36,160 nucleotides of DNA from Desulfofundulus australicus DSM 11792 (GTDB lineage Bacteria; Bacillota; Desulfotomaculia; Desulfotomaculales; Desulfovirgulaceae). Position 1 is the stretch's first letter. Every line of letters begins with the position of its first letter. Shown here in pieces: positions 33,202-36,160 of this stretch. The stretch is taken from assembly GCF_900129285.1 (NCBI RefSeq), contig NZ_FQUW01000031.1, forward strand, positions 1 to 36,160, in the 5' to 3' direction. The position numbers were made by a program, and so were the translations under genes. The notes under the pieces are model-generated. The model was not told where the DNA came from, ran no database searches, and was given only the letters and a program-made list of their open reading frames with translations.

Positions 33202-33894
33202 GTGCTAATAAAATTAAGGGACGGGGTAGAGGGAGAAATGATCAAGCAGCTTAATGCTTTAAACGAAGCAAGACTTAAGTTTAAATCACTAATCGTTGAA
33301 CCTGAACTAATTACCTTACGTACCGGAGCCACTTTTGATAGCAACAAAAAAATATTTTCGTTGACTTACTTCGGGCAGGATTATTTAATCGATTTTGCCG
33401 GTAATGTTTATAAACAAGGAAACCGTAAAGAGGTATCTTATAATGATCATACCTTGATTCTCCAGTATCTCTGTTCGGCTAGCGGTTTGCCACCCCGCGG
33501 TAAGTGGTTATCCTTTTTAGAATTGCCGTATGGAGCTCTCCATAATGCCCCCTTTTATACCGACGCTCTAAAACCCCTGGCAGAAGCTTTTGACACCAGA
33601 ATGGATGATTTTTATCGCGCCACAAAATACCTGGGGGGGACACCTGTTAATATGGGAGATGCTGGTGCCATAATTCCGGCTTTACCCAAGCTTCCTTTAG
33701 CCGTGGCCATCTGGTCCGGTGATGATGAATTTCCACCCCGGGCAAATATCCTTTTTGACTCCGTCGCGCCAACTCATCTAACCACTGCTGCCCTCTGGGT
33801 ACTGGGTGTAGAACTGGCCCATAAACTTATTACGTATATCAAACCGGAAAGGCAAGGCCTAAACTGGTTGGGAAAAACCCTTGACTTTTCTTAA
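33202..33894 (+). CDS. DUF3786 family protein
   Basis: A 230-residue cytoplasmic protein that fits the DUF3786 family, found in anaerobes that often encode acetyl-CoA pathway or corrinoid enzymes. The pattern includes TGATFDSNKKIFSLTYFGQD, LQYLCSASGLPPRGKWLSF, FYRATKYLGGTPVNMGDA, PLAVAIWSGDDEFPPRANI and LFDSVAPTHLTTAAL. Function is not established. GTG 33202 has an AAAGGA site within the preceding gene; ATG 33238 after GAGGGAG is an alternative that removes 12 residues. A tRNA promoter overlaps its last codons. Confidence 0.78.
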   Translation: MLIKLRDGVEGEMIKQLNALNEARLKFKSLIVEPELITLRTGATFDSNKKIFSLTYFGQDYLIDFAGNVYKQGNRKEVSYNDHTLILQYLCSASGLPPRGKWLSFLELPYGALHNAPFYTDALKPLAEAFDTRMDDFYRATKYLGGTPVNMGDAGAIIPALPKLPLAVAIWSGDDEFPPRANILFDSVAPTHLTTAALWVLGVELAHKLITYIKPERQGLNWLGKTLDFS

Positions 33895-33909
33895 ACCCTA
33901 TAGGATAAT
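33881..33909 (+). promoter_or_regulatory. Sigma-A type promoter for tRNA-Pro
   Basis: TTGACT (33881-33886), 17-nt spacer and GATAAT (33904-33909). The tRNA begins 12 nt after the -10 box. The -35 lies inside the last codons of the DUF3786 gene. Confidence 0.75.
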
Positions 33910-33921
33910 ATACTGTGCGGA

Positions 33922-33999
33922 CGGGATGTAGCTCAGTTTGGCTAGAGCGCACGGTTCGGGACCGTGAGGTCGCAGGTTCAAATCCTGTCATCCCGACCA
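33922..33999 (+). tRNA. tRNA-Pro (anticodon CGG)
   Basis: The full cloverleaf can be drawn: acceptor CGGGATG/CATCCCG with A73 and encoded CCA, D-arm GCTC/GAGC, anticodon stem CACGG/CCGTG with loop TTCGGGA (anticodon CGG, G37 as usual for proline), a 5-nt variable loop, and the T-arm GCAGG-TTCAAAT-CCTGT. It reads codon CCG. Confidence 0.96.
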
Positions 34000-34002
34000 G
34001 AA

Positions 34003-34042
34003 AAACCCGTAAGCCTATTATACCTTGAGGGCTTACGGGTTT
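34003..34042 (+). terminator. Terminator after tRNA-Pro
   Basis: AAACCCGTAAGCC (34003-34015) pairs perfectly with GGCTTACGGGTTT (34030-34042), followed by a short T-rich stretch (atcttt), 3 nt after the tRNA. Confidence 0.85.
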
Positions 34043-34073
34043 ATCTTTACCGGGATAGAAACGTTAATATTAA

Positions 34074-34103
34074 AATAATAAGACCTCAAATAATAAGACC
34101 TCA
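34074..34103 (+). repeat. Two tandem 15-bp repeats
   Basis: AATAATAAGACCTCA occurs twice head to tail (34074-34088 and 34089-34103). The GACCTCA end of the second copy is the left arm of the larger inverted repeat that follows. Confidence 0.85.
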
Positions 34104-34172
34104 CCTTAAATGCCCTTAAATGATACTCGATCACTTAATACCTCTCTTTAAACGGGCGCTAAAGGTGAGGTC
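34097..34172. repeat. 11-bp inverted repeat with 54-nt spacer
   Basis: GACCTCACCTT (34097-34107) and AAGGTGAGGTC (34162-34172) are perfect inverted copies. Inside, GCCCTTAAA and TTTAAACGGGC are an imperfect second pair. It lies just past the stop of the minus-strand gene at 34194, so it could be that gene's terminator (reading leftward) or the remains of a small mobile element. Confidence 0.6.
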
Positions 34173-34193
34173 AAATTTCTTGATAAACTAATT

Positions 34194-35048
34194 TTAATGA
34201 ATCTCCGTGGATATTTCCCTTTTCTCTGTCGTTAACTTTCCTCCTAACCTGTTTGCCACTGAAGCCAAACTTTTTTCCAGAAAGCGGAACAAGAAATTAA
34301 TTACAAAACCCGCAACAATGGCAATTAATACTGCACAAACGCCGTAAAGCAAAGCATTATTCCGGGCAGTATTTCTTTCCCAACGAACCATTCCCACCGG
34401 ACGGATATTCAAAGTTACGGAGGAGCTACCCAAAATCCGGCCGTTTTTAACTGCATAAGCAGTAATTAGAGAATTCCCCGGTACCGATGAACCTGGTAAC
34501 ATAATAACCAGATTAAATTTTTCTCCTTCTTGCTGAATGACATTTTCTTTAATTCCATATAATCCATTTTTCTCGTACATCCTGAACAGCGCATCCAGAT
34601 AATCCTTACCCTGTAAACCCTTCAGCACATGGGTTTGATTACCGGTAGCCTCCAGGATAATGGCCCTGTCTCCAACCATCCGAAACTCTGGAGCTATACC
34701 CATTTTTTCCTGTAATGCCGGGCTCAAACGCTCCAAAGGTGCAGAAGAGTAAACCAGGTACATGGCAGGTATATTTTGAACCGTAGCGGTAGTGGTATTC
34801 ATCCACAGGAATCCAATTTTACCTTTTTTGTTCAATTTTACATCTGTTGTTGGTGAAACTAACTTAACATAGATGTCACTGCCGGCAGGTGCTGTTCCTG
34901 AAATGGATATCTGCTGACCGCTGAAATTTATTCCCATATCAATTCGGTCAGGGTTGGCAGTTACATTGACAATTCCAGCCCAGGCAGGGATATTTAACAC
35001 CAGCAGTAAGACTAAAACAAGCAGACCTGTTATTAATTTTGTTCGCAT
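34194..35048 (-). CDS. TIGR02186/Alpha_Pro_TM family exported membrane protein
   Basis: A 284-residue protein with an N-terminal signal peptide (hydrophobic to about residue 24, ending AWA), an extracytoplasmic region (IVNVTANPDRIDMGINFSG, ISGTAPAGSDIYVKLVSP) and one C-terminal transmembrane helix near 228-252 (LYGVCAVLIAIVAGFVINF). The family is usually encoded beside TauE/SafE exporters, as here: its ATG overlaps the end of the TauE remnant (TAATG). The role is unknown; partnership with anion (sulfite or related) export is inferred from the neighbour. A CGGAGGTGG ribosome site precedes the start. Confidence 0.82.
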   Translation of the reverse strand: MRTKLITGLLVLVLLLVLNIPAWAGIVNVTANPDRIDMGINFSGQQISISGTAPAGSDIYVKLVSPTTDVKLNKKGKIGFLWMNTTTATVQNIPAMYLVYSSAPLERLSPALQEKMGIAPEFRMVGDRAIILEATGNQTHVLKGLQGKDYLDALFRMYEKNGLYGIKENVIQQEGEKFNLVIMLPGSSVPGNSLITAYAVKNGRILGSSSVTLNIRPVGMVRWERNTARNNALLYGVCAVLIAIVAGFVINFLFRFLEKSLASVANRLGGKLTTEKREISTEIH

Positions 35049-35368
35049 TAATGACCACCTCCGAGGACAATCATGCTGGAGGGAGTAGCCAGCAAATCAT
35101 GAGCCATTTTTACCATTACTCCCAGCACTACCAGGGAAAAAACGATGCGCAATTGCTCTCCCTTTAGCCTGCGGCCAATACGTGCTCCCAACTGAGCACC
35201 AACGGCTGACCCTAGAAGCAGCAGGAGGGCCAGCAAAACGTCTACAGTTTTGTTTACCATTGCTTGAACCAGTGTAACATTGGCAGCAGTAAATAACACC
35301 GTAAATAAACTCGTACCTACGGCTTTCAATGTTGGAATACCCAAAATATAAATCATCACGGGGAGCAT
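35048..35368 (-). pseudogene. TauE/SafE-type exporter, C-terminal remnant cut by an IS element
   Basis: The 106 codons keep only the second half of a TauE/SafE (DUF81) anion permease. LPVMIYILGIPTLKAVGTSL is the repeat motif that normally follows a GGGG-type glycine run, and two or three transmembrane helices remain (VDVLLALLLLLGSAVGAQLG, RIVFSLVVLGVMVK). Family members are usually about 250-300 residues. Immediately upstream the frame reaches a stop (TGA at 35372-35374 on the minus strand) and sequence of a different kind begins, leading to a transposase. The ATG at 35366-35368 is therefore probably an internal Met, not the native start. The 5' half should lie beyond the IS, outside the window. 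Confidence 0.82.
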
Positions 35369-35489
35369 AACTCAACTTTGACAGTAAAAGCGGGTTTTAG
35401 GCTTCATCAACTCTTGAAAACCCAGTAAAATCAAGGATGTATATTGGGAATATCAAAAAATGTTGTGCCACGTATACCATTTACTGTCT

Positions 35490-35518
35490 TTGAATATCCA
35501 ATATTGCCATGTTATAAT
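35490..35518 (+). promoter_or_regulatory. Sigma-A type promoter of the transposase
   Basis: TTGAAT (35490-35495), 17-nt spacer and TATAAT (35513-35518). A start site about 7 nt downstream would leave only a few bases before ATG 35528, so the mRNA would be nearly leaderless. ATATTGG (35441-35447) and CCAATAT (35498-35504) form a dyad that touches this promoter. Confidence 0.65.
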
Positions 35519-35527
35519 GATTATGCT

Positions 35528-36160
35528 ATGTTTGTCAGGACAAAAACCTTCGCCAATAAAGATGGCACCAAAAGGACGTACTTACAAATAGTTGAAGGTG
35601 TTCGTGAAAACGGTAAAGTACGCCAGAAAGTTGTTGCTAACCTGGGCCGCATTGAAGATGCCCAGTCGGGTAGCCTCGACCGTTTAATTGAAAGCCTGGC
35701 TAAATTCTCCAAAAAGAGGTGGGTTCAAGCTGAAGCCGCCAGGCTCATGGTTTTAGAGGCAAAAGAATGGGGTACTGAGCTGATCTTCCGACACCTGTGG
35801 GAAAAGCTGGGACTGGCTGCCATTATCAAAAACCTTCTTGATAAAACAGAAATAACCAGTCCTCTTGATGAAGCCATATACGCCATGGTCCTAAACCGTA
35901 TCAGTGATCCATTGTCCAAGCGGGCGGTCAACGAATGGGTCAACGAGATCTACCGGCCCGCCTTTAAGGAACTGGAGTTACACCATTTTTACCGGGCATT
36001 GGATTTTCTCATCCTACATAAGGAAACCATTGAACTGGAGTTATTTGAGCAAACGAAAAATCTATTTAACCTGGAACTGGATCTGGCTTTCTGGGACACC
36101 ACCTCCACCTACTTCACTGGAAATGGTCCCGAAGGTCTGGCGGAATACGGGTATTCCAAA
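35528..36160 (+). CDS. IS1634-family (IS4-like) DDE transposase, N-terminal part
   Basis: An open frame of 211 codons that runs off the right edge without a stop. It begins MFVRTKTFANKDGTKRTYLQ and continues VRQKVVANLGRIEDAQSG, the usual N-terminus of IS1634-type transposases. FWDTTSTYFTGNGPEGLAEY near the edge supplies the first catalytic Asp of the DDE triad (FDxT/TY-type motif). The remaining catalytic residues lie outside the window. There is no Shine-Dalgarno site before the ATG, in line with the near-leaderless promoter. No frameshift or internal stop is seen in the visible part, so the copy may be intact. Confidence 0.88.
   Translation, partial: MFVRTKTFANKDGTKRTYLQIVEGVRENGKVRQKVVANLGRIEDAQSGSLDRLIESLAKFSKKRWVQAEAARLMVLEAKEWGTELIFRHLWEKLGLAAIIKNLLDKTEITSPLDEAIYAMVLNRISDPLSKRAVNEWVNEIYRPAFKELELHHFYRALDFLILHKETIELELFEQTKNLFNLELDLAFWDTTSTYFTGNGPEGLAEYGYSK

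Larger units (their letters stand above)
35369..36160 (+). mobile_element. IS element (IS1634/IS4-like), left part
   Basis: From about 35369, where the TauE frame is lost, to the right edge. It contains a hairpin (GGGTTTT 35392-35398 with AAAACCC 35417-35423), a promoter and the start of a DDE transposase. The exact left end and target duplication cannot be set because the right end is outside the window. Confidence 0.75.

Overview
The window is a stretch of chromosome from an anaerobic, endospore-forming Bacillota bacterium of the Moorella/Desulfotomaculum type. The evidence is a Wood-Ljungdahl (acetyl-CoA) gene cluster, several Hdr-type electron-bifurcation modules, a DnaD/DnaC-like helicase-loading pair, a SleB-like spore-cortex hydrolase and a tRNA gene with an encoded CCA end. 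Nearly everything in 1-18.4 kb lies on the + strand, in tightly packed and often overlapping genes. The species cannot be named from the sequence alone.

Region 1 (1-4780) is the carbonyl branch: the 3' end of acsB (acetyl-CoA synthase), acsC and acsD (corrinoid iron-sulfur protein), an AcsF/CooC-type nickel-insertion ATPase between them, and acsE (methyltetrahydrofolate:corrinoid methyltransferase). Region 2 (4979-11812) is a complete hdrA-hdrC-hdrB-flxD-flxC-flxB-flxA set, predicted to be an NAD(P)H-linked flavin-based bifurcating complex. Region 3 (11912-18356) is a second Hdr set (an HdrC-HdrB fusion, a double-length HdrA and a second MvhD) leading directly into metV and metF, the methylene-THF reductase. 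The two Hdr sets, placed between acsE and metVF, are the electron-supply machinery of the pathway.

The most striking observation is that both MvhD/FlxD-type proteins are selenoproteins whose genes look broken if UGA is read as stop. The first has Sec at residue 68, in the second half of its [2Fe-2S] motif. The second has Sec at residue 16, in the first half. Each has Cys where the other has Sec, and each UGA is followed 13-14 nt later by a short SECIS-like hairpin.

Region 4 (18.4-23.2 kb) holds a convergent GAPDH gene, a YbjQ-family protein, a cysteine hydrolase with an overlapping PHP phosphatase, and dnaD/dnaC-like genes. Region 5 (23.2-30.9 kb) is a cobalamin riboswitch, with a long peripheral stem insertion and a terminator, followed by cbiD-E-T-L-F-G-H-J-X-C, the anaerobic corrin-ring pathway. 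This fits the heavy B12 demand of the corrinoid protein encoded upstream.

Region 6 (31-36.2 kb) is mixed: a LysM/SleB hydrolase, a P-loop plus Asp23 fusion, a membrane-anchored small protein paired with a DUF3786 protein, tRNA-Pro(CGG), a TIGR02186-type secreted membrane protein, and a TauE/SafE sulfite-exporter remnant cut by an IS element. The IS transposase runs off the right edge.
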